From Lysobacter dokdonensis DS-58 (lineage in GTDB: Bacteria; Pseudomonadota; Gammaproteobacteria; Xanthomonadales; Xanthomonadaceae), in assembly GCF_000770795.1 (NCBI RefSeq), contig NZ_JRKJ01000019.1:1-49396 (forward strand): DNA of 49,396 bases, read 5' to 3'. Below are positions 25,811 through 36,011 of the stretch, one piece after another. A program made the translations under genes and the position numbers. The notes under the pieces are model-generated. The model was given only the letters and a program-made list of their open reading frames with translations. It ran no database searches and had not been told where the DNA came from. Position 1 is the first letter of the stretch. The number at the start of each line of letters is the position of its first letter.

Positions 25811-27852
25811 TGGGCGGTTCCTTCCTGGTCGACGTTGTCGAGCAACGCCTTCAATCGTGCATCGCGCGCCTTCGGGTCCAGGCGCTGGTCGGCCTGGAAG
25901 CGCAGCACGCCGGAGAGTTCGTCGCGCATGCGGCGCAGTTCGGCCAGGTGCGGCGAAGCTTGCGCGGCGTCGAGATCGAACTGCGAGACGTGCATGTCGT
26001 AGATCATCGTCGCGAACTTGTCGTCGACCTTGAGCTTGCGCGTGTAGGTGAACGCCTTGGACGCACGCGCGCTGGATTCTTCGGTGAACGTGGGATGCCA
26101 GCCCGTGGGGACCTGCACGCGGATTTCATGCCGGTACGTGCCGGGGCCGCCGACATCCAGCGGGCCGGTACGCGACATCGTGCGTGGCAGTTCGCTCGCA
26201 TCGTCCAGCGCGGTGGCGAATACGTCGAGTTTCGGCTTGCCCGCATCATCGAAGGGATGCTTGAGCTGGAAGCTTTCGGTGACGACGAACGTGTTGCGTT
26301 CGCGGTCGTCGCGCAGGCCGAGCGCGCCGACGGATTCGAGGTCGCCATAGCGGCGGCGGAAATAGTCGGCGCGGTTGCGCAGCACGTCATCGCTGCGCGT
26401 GCGCGAGAGGTTGCGGCGCACGTCGTCGGCGAGCTCGCCCTCGTAGACGGTCTCGATGTCCAGGCGCACCGTGCCGTCCTTCCCCTGCGGCACGTAGGTT
26501 TCGACGGTGCGCAGCGCGCGCGTCACCTTCGCCGGCGCGGCGATGTCCTGCAGGTCCGTCGTGCCCGCGACGATCGGCAACACGGCGCCGTAACGGCTCA
26601 GGTCGCGGTCGCGCGGCTGGCCGCCGAGCTGCGACATCGTCGGATCGATCCACACCGTCTTGCCATCGACGCTCGCACGCACGATCACGTGGTCGAAGGC
26701 GGCGGCGGTCGGCACGACATCGCGCGTGGCGCGGCCCAGCTCGGTCGACACCAGCGCGGGCACGGCCTGGATGCCCAGGCGCGCGAGGATCGTCGAGAGC
26801 AGGTAGGTCTTGTCCTTGCAGTCGCCGTAGCGACGCGCCCATGTGTCCGACGGCGCGGTCGGACGATGCGTGTTGCTGCCCATCTCCACGCCGAAGTAAC
26901 GCACTTCGTCCTGCACCGCGCGCGTGGCGGCGCGCAGGCGCGCGTCGGTATCGGGGAGCTTCTTCCATTGCGCGATGCGCGCTTCGAGGTCGGCGGGCAG
27001 TGCCTTCACTTCCGGATACAGCGGCAAGGCCCACGCGACGACGTCCGACCAGGTGCGCGCCGGCCCGAGCTGCGTGCGCGGGTTCGCGTCGAACCACACC
27101 GGGTAGCTGCCTTCGTCGATGATGGATTTCGAACCGTGCGCATCGACGGTGGCTTCGACGCTGTCCGCGTTCGCGCGCACGACGGGCGCGGGGGATGCGA
27201 GGTTTTCGTGCGAACGCACCTGCGTGCCCGGATCGAACAGCACGCGCATGTGCGAGTCGAGCATCGGGCTGCGCCAAGCGGTGACGATCGAATCGAAGCC
27301 GTGGCCGGAGAGGATCGGGTTCGCGCCTTCGACGGTGTAGCTCACGCGCACGAGGTCGCGCGCGCGGACGTCGTCGAGCACGATCAGCGCGGTGACGCGC
27401 CCGTCGGCCATGTCGGATTCGAAATCCGTTTCGCGGCGCGCGAGCGTGATCTTGTCGGGCTGCAGGCGGTCCTGCCACGCGCCGTCGCGGCGGATGGCCA
27501 CGCGTTGCAGCACCAGGCGCTGGTACTCGGGATTGAATTCGATGGTGAACTTGCCGGCGTCGCGCAGGTTCGATTCGGAAATCGGTTCGTAGGCGGTGTC
27601 GATGAACGTCACGACCTTGCCGCCGCGGCGATCGACCTGGCGGTCAATCAGCCAGTTGCGCCAGACGTTGTCGTCGAGGCCCGGCGCCTTCGGATCCCAC
27701 TGCGCGGGCACGTCGCGCTTGAGGACCCAGGCGGGCGCATCGCCGACGAAGAACTTGAAATCGCCGCGCTTGTGTTCGACGTCCGCCGACCAGCACGCCC
27801 CCGACACCACCCAACCCGCGACAGCCAGCACCGCCAAAAACCCGCGCTTCAT
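25807..27852 (-). CDS. Exported DUF3857 / transglutaminase-like protein
   Basis: 681 residues from the ATG at 27852, which has GGAAG 8 bases upstream. An N-terminal signal peptide ends around residue 22. A DUF3857 domain (about 50-230, 'DTAYEPISESNLRDAGKFTIEFN') is followed by a transglutaminase-like core with 'ARRYGDCKDKTYLLSTILARLGI' (catalytic Cys345), 'AAFDHVIVRA' (His388) and 'TVWIDPTMSQ' (Asp403). The Cys-His-Asp triad is intact. The C-terminal third is beta-rich with a short helical tail. These proteins are periplasmic or surface enzymes that may crosslink or cleave peptides; the substrate is unknown. It is coupled to the SEL1-like gene downstream. Confidence 0.92.
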   Translation of the reverse strand: MKRGFLAVLAVAGWVVSGACWSADVEHKRGDFKFFVGDAPAWVLKRDVPAQWDPKAPGLDDNVWRNWLIDRQVDRRGGKVVTFIDTAYEPISESNLRDAGKFTIEFNPEYQRLVLQRVAIRRDGAWQDRLQPDKITLARRETDFESDMADGRVTALIVLDDVRARDLVRVSYTVEGANPILSGHGFDSIVTAWRSPMLDSHMRVLFDPGTQVRSHENLASPAPVVRANADSVEATVDAHGSKSIIDEGSYPVWFDANPRTQLGPARTWSDVVAWALPLYPEVKALPADLEARIAQWKKLPDTDARLRAATRAVQDEVRYFGVEMGSNTHRPTAPSDTWARRYGDCKDKTYLLSTILARLGIQAVPALVSTELGRATRDVVPTAAAFDHVIVRASVDGKTVWIDPTMSQLGGQPRDRDLSRYGAVLPIVAGTTDLQDIAAPAKVTRALRTVETYVPQGKDGTVRLDIETVYEGELADDVRRNLSRTRSDDVLRNRADYFRRRYGDLESVGALGLRDDRERNTFVVTESFQLKHPFDDAGKPKLDVFATALDDASELPRTMSRTGPLDVGGPGTYRHEIRVQVPTGWHPTFTEESSARASKAFTYTRKLKVDDKFATMIYDMHVSQFDLDAAQASPHLAELRRMRDELSGVLRFQADQRLDPKARDARLKALLDNVDQEGTAQ

Positions 27853-27903
27853 GCCCAACTTCCGGTATTTCCCCGGCGGCAGACTACACCAGTTTTTCCG
27901 CGG

Positions 27904-29079
27904 TCAACCGCGCGCTTCCAAAGCCGCTACCGCAGGTAGCGTCTTGCCTTCCAGGAACTCCAGGAACGCGCCGCCGCCGGTGGAAATGTAGCCGACCTGC
28001 TTGGCGATGCCGTACTTGTCCACCGCGGCCAGCGTGTCGCCGCCGCCGGCGATGGAGAAGGCATCGGACGCGGCGATCGCGCGTGCCAGGGCTTCGGTGC
28101 CCTTGCCGAATGCATCGAACTCGAACACGCCGACCGGGCCGTTCCACACGACGGTGCCGGCTTGCATGATCAGCTCGGCGTAACGCTGGGCCGTGTCCGG
28201 CCCGATGTCGAGGATCATGTCGTCGGCGGTGACCTGGTCGACAGGCTTCACCGTCGCCGGTGCATCGGCCGCGAACGCGGGCGCGACGACGACATCGGTC
28301 GGCATCGGAATCTCGGCGCCGCGCGCCTTCGCGTCGGCCATGATCTTGCGCGCGGTGTCGATGAGGTCGGCCTCGTAGAGCGACTTGCCGACCCCATGGC
28401 CCATCGCTGCGATGAAGGTGTTGGCGATGCCGCCGCCGACGATCAGCTGGTCGACCTTGCCCACCAGCGAGCCGAGGAGTTCGAGTTTCGTCGAGACCTT
28501 GCTGCCCGCGACGATGGCGAGCAACGGGCGCTTGGGCGCCTGCAGCGCGCGCGCCAGTGCGTCCAGTTCGGCCATCAGCAGCGGGCCGCCGGCCGCGACC
28601 TTCGCTTCGCGGATCACGCCGTGCGTGGAGGCCTGCGCGCGGTGCGCAGTGCCGAAGGCGTCCATGACGAACACGTCGCACAGTTCGGCGTACTTCTTCG
28701 CGAGCGCCGGGTCGTCCTTGCCCTCGCCCATGTTCATGCGGCAGTTCTCGAGCAGCACGATCTCACCGGGCTTCACGTCGAAATCGGCGCTGAGCCAGTC
28801 GCGCACCAGGCGTACCTCGCGCCCGAGGCGCTCGGTCAGGCGCTCGGCGACCGGCTTGAGGGAGTCGTCCTCGGTGAAGTGGCCCTCGGTGGGGCGGCCC
28901 AGGTGCGACATGACCATGACGGCCGCGCCCTGGTCGAGGGCCGCGACGAGCGTCGGGAGGGCGGCGGCGATGCGTTGTTCGGAGGCGACCTTGCCGTCCT
29001 TGATCGGCACGTTGAGGTCTTCGCGGATCAGGACGCGCTTGCCGCGCAGGTCGAGGTCGGACATCCGGACGATGGGCAT
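27904..29079 (-). CDS. pgk: Phosphoglycerate kinase
   Basis: 391 residues from the ATG at 29079 ('[20 protein letters not shown]'), the usual xanthomonad N-terminus. A start at 29112 would add an Arg-rich leader. The enzyme makes ATP from 1,3-bisphosphoglycerate. Motifs: 'REDLNVPI', '[13 protein letters not shown]', '[37 protein letters not shown]', '[18 protein letters not shown]', and nucleotide-binding '[15 protein letters not shown]' and '[16 protein letters not shown]'. A TACAAT hexamer lies 34 bases before the ATG. The GGDEF gene ends 49 bp upstream. Confidence 0.97.
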   Translation of the reverse strand: MPIVRMSDLDLRGKRVLIREDLNVPIKDGKVASEQRIAAALPTLVAALDQGAAVMVMSHLGRPTEGHFTEDDSLKPVAERLTERLGREVRLVRDWLSADFDVKPGEIVLLENCRMNMGEGKDDPALAKKYAELCDVFVMDAFGTAHRAQASTHGVIREAKVAAGGPLLMAELDALARALQAPKRPLLAIVAGSKVSTKLELLGSLVGKVDQLIVGGGIANTFIAAMGHGVGKSLYEADLIDTARKIMADAKARGAEIPMPTDVVVAPAFAADAPATVKPVDQVTADDMILDIGPDTAQRYAELIMQAGTVVWNGPVGVFEFDAFGKGTEALARAIAASDAFSIAGGGDTLAAVDKYGIAKQVGYISTGGGAFLEFLEGKTLPAVAALEARG

Positions 29080-29112
29080 CTTGGGGCGCCTTCGGGGCAA
29101 TCGGGGGCGCAC

Positions 29113-29118
29113 ATTGTA
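29113..29118 (-). promoter_or_regulatory. Possible -10 box of the pgk promoter
   Basis: TACAAT on the minus strand, 34 bases before the pgk ATG and just past the GGDEF stop codon. No good -35 match is visible at 16-18 bp spacing, so this is tentative. Confidence 0.33.
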
Positions 29119-29127
29119 GCGAGTGCC

Positions 29128-30864
29128 TTACAGGGCCACGCGGTTCCGCCCCGCATGCTTGGCCCGGTAGAGCGCCGCATCCGCGCGCGCCAGCATCACT
29201 TCCGGGTCGTCCCCGTCTTCGGGCAGGTTGGTCGCCACCCCGATGCTCACCGTCAGCACCCCGATGGGCGAGCCGGCATGCGCGATGTCCGCGTGCAACA
29301 CGCTTGCGCAGATGCGCTCGGCCACGCGCATCGCCTGCTCCAGCGTGGTGTCGGGCAGGAACACGATGAATTCCTCGCCGCCGGGACGCACGATGACGTC
29401 CTCGCGGTGATACAGCGCGCTGCGCACGGCGCCGGCGAATCGCTTGAGCGCGTTGTCGCCGCGCGGGTGGCCGTAGCGGTCGTTGTAGGACTTGAAGTGG
29501 TCGATGTCGAGCGCGAGCGCCGACAACATGCCGCCCTTGGAATGCGTGTCGTGCCACAACTGGTTGGCGACTTCGCGGAAGCCGCGATAGTTGAGGCAGC
29601 CGGTCAGCGCGTCGGTGCGGCTCAGGCGGTCGAGCTCGGCGACGACGTTGCGCAATTCCGCGGTGCGCTGCGCGATCTCGCGTTCGCGCGCATCGACCAC
29701 CTGCTCCAGCGAGGCGCGCAGGCGGCGTTGTTCCTCCAGACTGCGGCTGGTGGCGCGATACGCGTCGGCCATGCGGTCGCTGAGCTGGTTCATCGCGTCG
29801 GCCAGCGGCGCGAGTTCCTGCGGCATCGAGTCCTTCGAGATCGGCGCGGACGCGTGTTCGAGCGCGAAGCGCTGCATCTGCACCAGCAGCCGGTGCACGC
29901 TGGTCGACAGGCGGCGCATCTGCCACCACGCGATGCCGAGCACGCCGGCGGCCACCCCGATCAGCAGGCCGACCATCGTGCCGATGGTGCGCAGCAGTTG
30001 CGCATCGAGGATCGCCTTGGGCATCAGCACCAGCAACCGCCAGCCGCTCTCGAGCGGCATCGCGATCGCGTAAGCGTCTTCGTCGTCGTGCAGCACGCCT
30101 TGCGCGAGCGACCACTCCGCCTCATCGCCCGTGGAGGGGGCGACCGCGCGCAGGCCCGCACCGGCCGGTACGTCATCGATGTCGTCCATCGGCGACAGCG
30201 GCAGCCCGCTGCTCGCGTACGCGACTTGCCCTTTTCGATCGACCAGCACCGCTTCGTACCCGTGCATGCGGAGCCACGCGATGCGCTGGCCGGAGTTCTC
30301 CACGCGCATGGCGCCTTCGACGATGCCGGCGAAGCGCCCGTTCGCGTGCAGAGGCGCGGCGACGCACGCCAGTGGCGGTGTGCCGGGCGCGGTGCGGTAG
30401 ACGTCGGAGACGGCCGGCGCGTCCTGGCGCTGCGCCGCATCGAAGCATGGGCCGGGCGCGATGGACGCGCGGTCCGCCGGATCGGCGGCGACGATGCGGC
30501 CCTGCGCGTCGAGCACGCGCATCTGGGCGAAGGCGGGGAATTGGTCGCGCAGGCGGCGCAGGTCGCCGGACCAGCGCGCGCGGTCGCCGAGCGAGTTCTC
30601 GCCGCTGCGCCGCGACGCGAGCACGGAAGTCACGGCGCCATGCACGCGCAGGGTTTCGTCGAAGTCGCGCTTGGTGATTTCGGCCACCGAGCGCAGTTGC
30701 GTGGCGGCGTCGCGGCGCTGCGATGCGGACTGATACCAGGCCAGCACGGCGCACAGGATGAGCGCGGGAAGCACGACGGCGACGACCAACAAGCGCGCAA
30801 AGTCGCGCCGCAGCGCCCAGTCGGGGCCTGCCGACCGGATACCGATGGGAACCGCCGCCGCCAT
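29128..30864 (-). CDS. Membrane-bound diguanylate cyclase with Cache-like sensor
   Basis: 578 residues: transmembrane helix 1 (about 25-45), a roughly 240-residue periplasmic sensor of double-Cache type ('VLDAQGRIVAADPADR', 'HGYEAVLVDRKGQVAYASSG'), helix 2 (about 293-315), a HAMP-like linker, a coiled coil and a C-terminal GGDEF domain. The active-site loop is RPGGEEF, so cyclic-di-GMP synthesis from two GTP is expected. The metal and substrate residues 'LDIDHFKSYNDRYGHPRGD' are intact. The residues before the active site read HREDVIVRPGGEEF, so the inhibitory RxxD I-site is replaced by HRED. It lies between gap and pgk on the same strand. Confidence 0.93.
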   Translation of the reverse strand: MAAAVPIGIRSAGPDWALRRDFARLLVVAVVLPALILCAVLAWYQSASQRRDAATQLRSVAEITKRDFDETLRVHGAVTSVLASRRSGENSLGDRARWSGDLRRLRDQFPAFAQMRVLDAQGRIVAADPADRASIAPGPCFDAAQRQDAPAVSDVYRTAPGTPPLACVAAPLHANGRFAGIVEGAMRVENSGQRIAWLRMHGYEAVLVDRKGQVAYASSGLPLSPMDDIDDVPAGAGLRAVAPSTGDEAEWSLAQGVLHDDEDAYAIAMPLESGWRLLVLMPKAILDAQLLRTIGTMVGLLIGVAAGVLGIAWWQMRRLSTSVHRLLVQMQRFALEHASAPISKDSMPQELAPLADAMNQLSDRMADAYRATSRSLEEQRRLRASLEQVVDAREREIAQRTAELRNVVAELDRLSRTDALTGCLNYRGFREVANQLWHDTHSKGGMLSALALDIDHFKSYNDRYGHPRGDNALKRFAGAVRSALYHREDVIVRPGGEEFIVFLPDTTLEQAMRVAERICASVLHADIAHAGSPIGVLTVSIGVATNLPEDGDDPEVMLARADAALYRAKHAGRNRVAL

Positions 30865-30944
30865 GGGTAGGCAAGCTACGGGGTTGGCGCGGGGTCGGCA
30901 ACGGGGAAAGGCGGCCCGGCTGCGGCACTACGTCGCAGAAATGC

Positions 30945-30968
30945 GCGACCCCGCAGAAGCGGGGTCGC
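30945..30968 (-). terminator. Distal hairpin downstream of gap
   Basis: A perfect 10-bp stem (GCGACCCCGC / GCGGGGTCGC) with a 4-base loop, followed on the minus strand by GCATTTCT. This is the stronger of two hairpins after gap and the probable terminator. Confidence 0.6.
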
Positions 30969-30988
30969 AAGTTCAGCCTGGATCGTGA

Positions 30989-31007
30989 CCCCGTCCGCAG
31001 GACGGGG
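30989..31007 (-). terminator. Proximal hairpin downstream of gap
   Basis: A 7-bp stem (CCCCGTC / GACGGGG) with a 5-base loop starting 14 bases after the gap stop. No T run follows. It repeats the GACCCCG theme of the distal hairpin, so the two may act together or stabilise the mRNA 3' end. Confidence 0.4.
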
Positions 31008-31021
31008 CCACCCGCGTGGTG

Positions 31022-33006
<1,985 letters not shown>

Positions 33007-33026
33007 CTGATCGCAGGAGCCTGACC

Positions 33027-33890
33027 ATGCGCCCCGATGTCGCGCCCTTCCACGACCCCGCCACCGGCACGTGGAGTTACGTGGTGTCGGATCCTGCGAC
33101 GCGCGTTGCGGCGATCATCGACCCGGTGCTCGACTTCGACGCGAAGTCGGCGCGCACGACGCATGCGTCGACGCAGAAATTACTGGACCACGTGCAGGCC
33201 AACGCGCTCGACGTGCGCTGGCTGCTGGAGACGCATGCGCATGCCGACCATCTGTCGGATGCGCAGTGGTTGCTGGAACGGTTTCCGGGCGCGACGCTGG
33301 GGATCGGCAGCGGCATTGCGCAGACGCAGAAGAGTTTCGCGCCGGTGTTCGGGTTCGGGGCGGATGTGGCGGTGGATGGGTCGCAGTTCGGGCGGTTGTT
33401 CGATTCGGGCGATCGGTTTGCGCTTGGCGAAATTGAAGTCGACGTGATCGCCGCGCCTGGGCATACGGCGGATTGTGTTGCCTATCGCATCGGCGATGCG
33501 TTGTTCTGCGGCGATACCTTGTTCATGCCCGACGCCGGCACCGCACGCACGGATTTCCCGAACGCCGACGCCGCCACGTTGTACCGCACGATCCAGGCTT
33601 TCTACGCATTGCCCGACGACACGCGTGTCTTCGTCTGCCACGACTACGGCCCGAACGGACGCGCCGTCGCGGGCGAAACCACCATCGGCGCGCAGAAGCG
33701 CGAGAACGTGCATTTGCGTGCGGAGACCAGTGAAGCCGAGTACGTTGCGCTTCGGCAGGCGCGCGATGCGACGCTGCCGATGCCGGCGCTGATCCTGCAG
33801 TCGTTGCAGGTGAATTTGCGTGGGGGTGTGCTGCCCTCGCCTTCCGACAATGGCGTGCGGTATCTGCGCATTCCCCTCGACAGGATTTGA
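33027..33890 (+). CDS. ETHE1-like MBL-fold metallo-hydrolase (persulfide dioxygenase type)
   Basis: 287 residues. AGGAG lies 8 bases before the ATG. The metallo-beta-lactamase motif is 'ETHAHADHLSDAQ' with ligands His70, His72, Asp74 and His75; further ligands are His146 ('APGHTAD'), Asp163 ('FCGDTLF') and His205 ('FVCHDYG'). The 'DAGTARTDFPNADAATLYRTIQ' segment is diagnostic of the ETHE1/Blh branch, which uses a single iron to oxidise glutathione persulfide to sulfite. No rhodanese domain is fused and no BigR repressor is adjacent. Glyoxalase II is a less likely alternative. The gene is 3 bp from modA. Confidence 0.9.
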   Translation: MRPDVAPFHDPATGTWSYVVSDPATRVAAIIDPVLDFDAKSARTTHASTQKLLDHVQANALDVRWLLETHAHADHLSDAQWLLERFPGATLGIGSGIAQTQKSFAPVFGFGADVAVDGSQFGRLFDSGDRFALGEIEVDVIAAPGHTADCVAYRIGDALFCGDTLFMPDAGTARTDFPNADAATLYRTIQAFYALPDDTRVFVCHDYGPNGRAVAGETTIGAQKRENVHLRAETSEAEYVALRQARDATLPMPALILQSLQVNLRGGVLPSPSDNGVRYLRIPLDRI

Positions 33891-33893
33891 CGG

Positions 33894-34661
33894 ATGCGTT
33901 TCTTGTTTCGCGGCTTGATCGCCGGCTTCCTCGCGCTGGCGTGCATCGCACCCGCGTTCGCTGCCGAGCCATTGACGGTGTTCGCGGCGGCGAGCCTGAA
34001 GGAGTCGCTCGACGAGGCGGCGCATGCCTATGAGCTGAAGACGGGGCAAGCGGTGCGTGTGTCGTACGCGGCGAGTTCGGCGCTTGCGCGGCAGATCGAA
34101 CAAGGCGCGCCGGCGGATGTGTTCGTGTCGGCGGACGTGGAGTGGATGGATTACTTGGCGAAGGCGAAGGCCATCGATTTGGCGACGCGGCGGAACTTGC
34201 TCGGCAACACGTTGGTGCTGGTGGCGCCTGCGGACGCAAAGACCGGGGCGATTGCGTTGCAGCCCGGCGTGGATCTCGCGAAAGCGCTCGGCAACGGTCG
34301 ACTGGCCGTGGCGTTGGTCGACAGCGTGCCAGCCGGCAAGTACGCGAAGCAATCGCTGATCGCACTCGGTGCATGGGACGCGGTGAAGTCGCGCACGGCC
34401 GAAGCGGAGAACGTGCGGGCGGCATTGCTGCTCGTGGCGCGCGGTGAAGTGCCGCTCGGCATCGTGTACGGCAGCGATGCGAAGGCCGAGCCTAGGGTCA
34501 AGATCGTCGGGACGTTCCCAGACAGTTCGCATGCGCCGATCGTCTATCCCGTCGCGCGCGTCGCCGCGAGCTCGCATCCGAGCGCGCGCGCGTTCGTGCA
34601 ATGGCTGCAGACGAAGGACGCGCGCGCGATCTTCCTGCGCCACGGTTTCCGGTCGCCCTGA
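33894..34661 (+). CDS. modA: Molybdate ABC transporter, periplasmic binding protein ModA
   Basis: 255 residues with a Sec signal cut near AFA-AEP (residue 23). The mature protein opens '[20 protein letters not shown]' and has '[26 protein letters not shown]', the ModA pattern whose Ser residues bind tetrahedral molybdate or tungstate. Later motifs '[16 protein letters not shown]' and '[11 protein letters not shown]' are also typical. It delivers molybdate to ModBC encoded next. The ATG is 3 bp after the metallo-hydrolase stop. Confidence 0.95.
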   Translation: MRFLFRGLIAGFLALACIAPAFAAEPLTVFAAASLKESLDEAAHAYELKTGQAVRVSYAASSALARQIEQGAPADVFVSADVEWMDYLAKAKAIDLATRRNLLGNTLVLVAPADAKTGAIALQPGVDLAKALGNGRLAVALVDSVPAGKYAKQSLIALGAWDAVKSRTAEAENVRAALLLVARGEVPLGIVYGSDAKAEPRVKIVGTFPDSSHAPIVYPVARVAASSHPSARAFVQWLQTKDARAIFLRHGFRSP

Positions 34662-34664
34662 CCC

Positions 34665-35354
34665 GTGCACCTCACGCCCGCCGAAACCGCTGCGATCCTG
34701 CTCAGCCTGAAGGTGGCCGTGACAGCGGTGCTGTGCAGCCTGCCGTTCGGCATCGCGCTGGGTTGGGTGCTGGCGCGCAAGCGATTCCCGGGCAAGTTGT
34801 TGCTCGACACCGTGCTGGTGCTGCCGTTGGTGTTGCCACCGGTGGTGACGGGCTTCGTGTTGTTGATGGCCTTCGGTGCGCGCGGGCCCATCGGCATGTT
34901 CCTGCGCGAGACGTTCGGCATCGTGTTCGCGTTCCGCTGGACCGGCGCGGCGCTGGCGTGCGCGATCATGGGATTTCCATTGATGGTGCGCGCGATCCGG
35001 GTTGCGATCGAGACGGTGGATGCGCGTCTTGAACAGGCCGCATCGACGCTCGGTGCGGCACCGTGGCGCGTGTTCCTCACGGTGACGGTGCCGCTGGCGT
35101 GGCCGGGGATCGTTGCGGGCGCGGTGTTGGCGTTCGCGAAGGCATTGGGCGAGTTCGGCGCGACGATCACCTTCGTGTCCAGCATTCCGGGCGAGACGCA
35201 GACGCTGTCGTCGGCGATGTACGGGTTGATGCAAGTGCCTGGTGGCGAATCCGGCGTTTGGCGGTTGTGCCTGGTCGCAGTGGCGCTCTCCTTCGCCGCG
35301 GTGTTCTGTTCGGAATGGTTGGTGCAACGGCAACGGCGCGGGGCTTCGGAATGA
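34665..35354 (+). CDS. modB: Molybdate ABC transporter permease ModB
   Basis: 229 residues starting at a GTG, 3 bp after modA. About five to six transmembrane helices are visible. The EAA loop 'ASTLGAAPWRVFLTVTVPLAWPGIVAG' contacts ModC, and 'KALGEFGATITFVSSIPGETQTLSSAMYGLM' is the conserved ModB/CysT segment. The pathway is import of molybdate for molybdopterin cofactor synthesis. The stop codon overlaps the modC start (ATGA at 35351-35354). Confidence 0.95.
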   Translation: MHLTPAETAAILLSLKVAVTAVLCSLPFGIALGWVLARKRFPGKLLLDTVLVLPLVLPPVVTGFVLLMAFGARGPIGMFLRETFGIVFAFRWTGAALACAIMGFPLMVRAIRVAIETVDARLEQAASTLGAAPWRVFLTVTVPLAWPGIVAGAVLAFAKALGEFGATITFVSSIPGETQTLSSAMYGLMQVPGGESGVWRLCLVAVALSFAAVFCSEWLVQRQRRGASE

Positions 35355-35983
35355 GCGACGCCCCGATTTTTGCCATCGACGTCGACTTGGTGCGCGGTGC
35401 GTTCAAGCGCACGGTGCGCTTCGAGAGCAATCAGCGCGTGATCGCGCTGGTGGGGCGCTCGGGCGCGGGCAAGACGTCGCTGTTGCATGCGATCGCCGGC
35501 CTGGTGCGGCCGGCCCGGGGATACATCGCGATCGGTGGGCGCTGCCTGTTCGACGCCTCCACGCGCGTCGACGAACCCGCGCATCACCGGCGCATCGGCT
35601 ACGTGTTCCAGGATGCGCGGTTGTTCCCGCATCTGGACGTGCGCGGGAACCTGCGTTACGGGGCGCCGCGCGGACGCGGCGATGAGCGCTTCGTGTTCGA
35701 CCACATCGTCGAACTGCTCGGCATCGGCGACCTGCTCACGCGCAACATCGACGGCCTCTCCGGCGGCGAAGCGCAACGCGTGGCGATCGGGCGTGCGCTC
35801 CTCTCGCAACCGGAGTTGCTGCTACTCGACGAACCCTTGTCGATGCTCGACCCCGAGCGCAAGGCCGAGCTCCTGCCCTGGCTCCAGCGGCTGCGCGACG
35901 AAGTCGCGCTGCCGATGGTGTGGGTCAGTCATTCGCAGGAAGACACGGCACGGTTGGCGGATGCGGTGCAGCGATTGGAATGA
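35351..35983 (+). CDS. modC: Molybdate ABC transporter ATPase ModC, short form lacking the Mop domain
   Basis: 210 residues; E. coli ModC is about 350. Walker A is GRSGAGKTS (35-43), the Q-loop is 'GYVFQDARLFPHL' (83-95), the signature is LSGGEAQRV (136-144), Walker B is LLLLDEP (156-162), and the switch His is in 'VWVSHSQEDTARLAD'. The protein stops right after the ATPase core, so the C-terminal Mop/TOBE domain that binds molybdate and mediates trans-inhibition is absent. The frame ends naturally with no homologous continuation visible in the next 28 bp, so it looks like an authentic short form rather than a frameshift. Confidence 0.93.
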   Translation: MSDAPIFAIDVDLVRGAFKRTVRFESNQRVIALVGRSGAGKTSLLHAIAGLVRPARGYIAIGGRCLFDASTRVDEPAHHRRIGYVFQDARLFPHLDVRGNLRYGAPRGRGDERFVFDHIVELLGIGDLLTRNIDGLSGGEAQRVAIGRALLSQPELLLLDEPLSMLDPERKAELLPWLQRLRDEVALPMVWVSHSQEDTARLADAVQRLE

Positions 35984-36011
35984 GATGTGGATGTATTGAT
36001 CGCCGTCCAGG

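Noticed and set aside
22949-26002. Plus-strand 1017-codon open frame
   Set aside because: It is antisense to the SEL1-like gene, overlaps the GNAT gene in another frame and shows no recognisable domain.
28162-30870. Plus-strand 902-codon open frame
   Set aside because: Antisense to pgk and the GGDEF gene, with low-complexity Arg/His/Ala composition.
33180-35333. Minus-strand 717-codon open frame
   Set aside because: Antisense to the metallo-hydrolase and modAB genes, whose motifs are complete in the plus strand.
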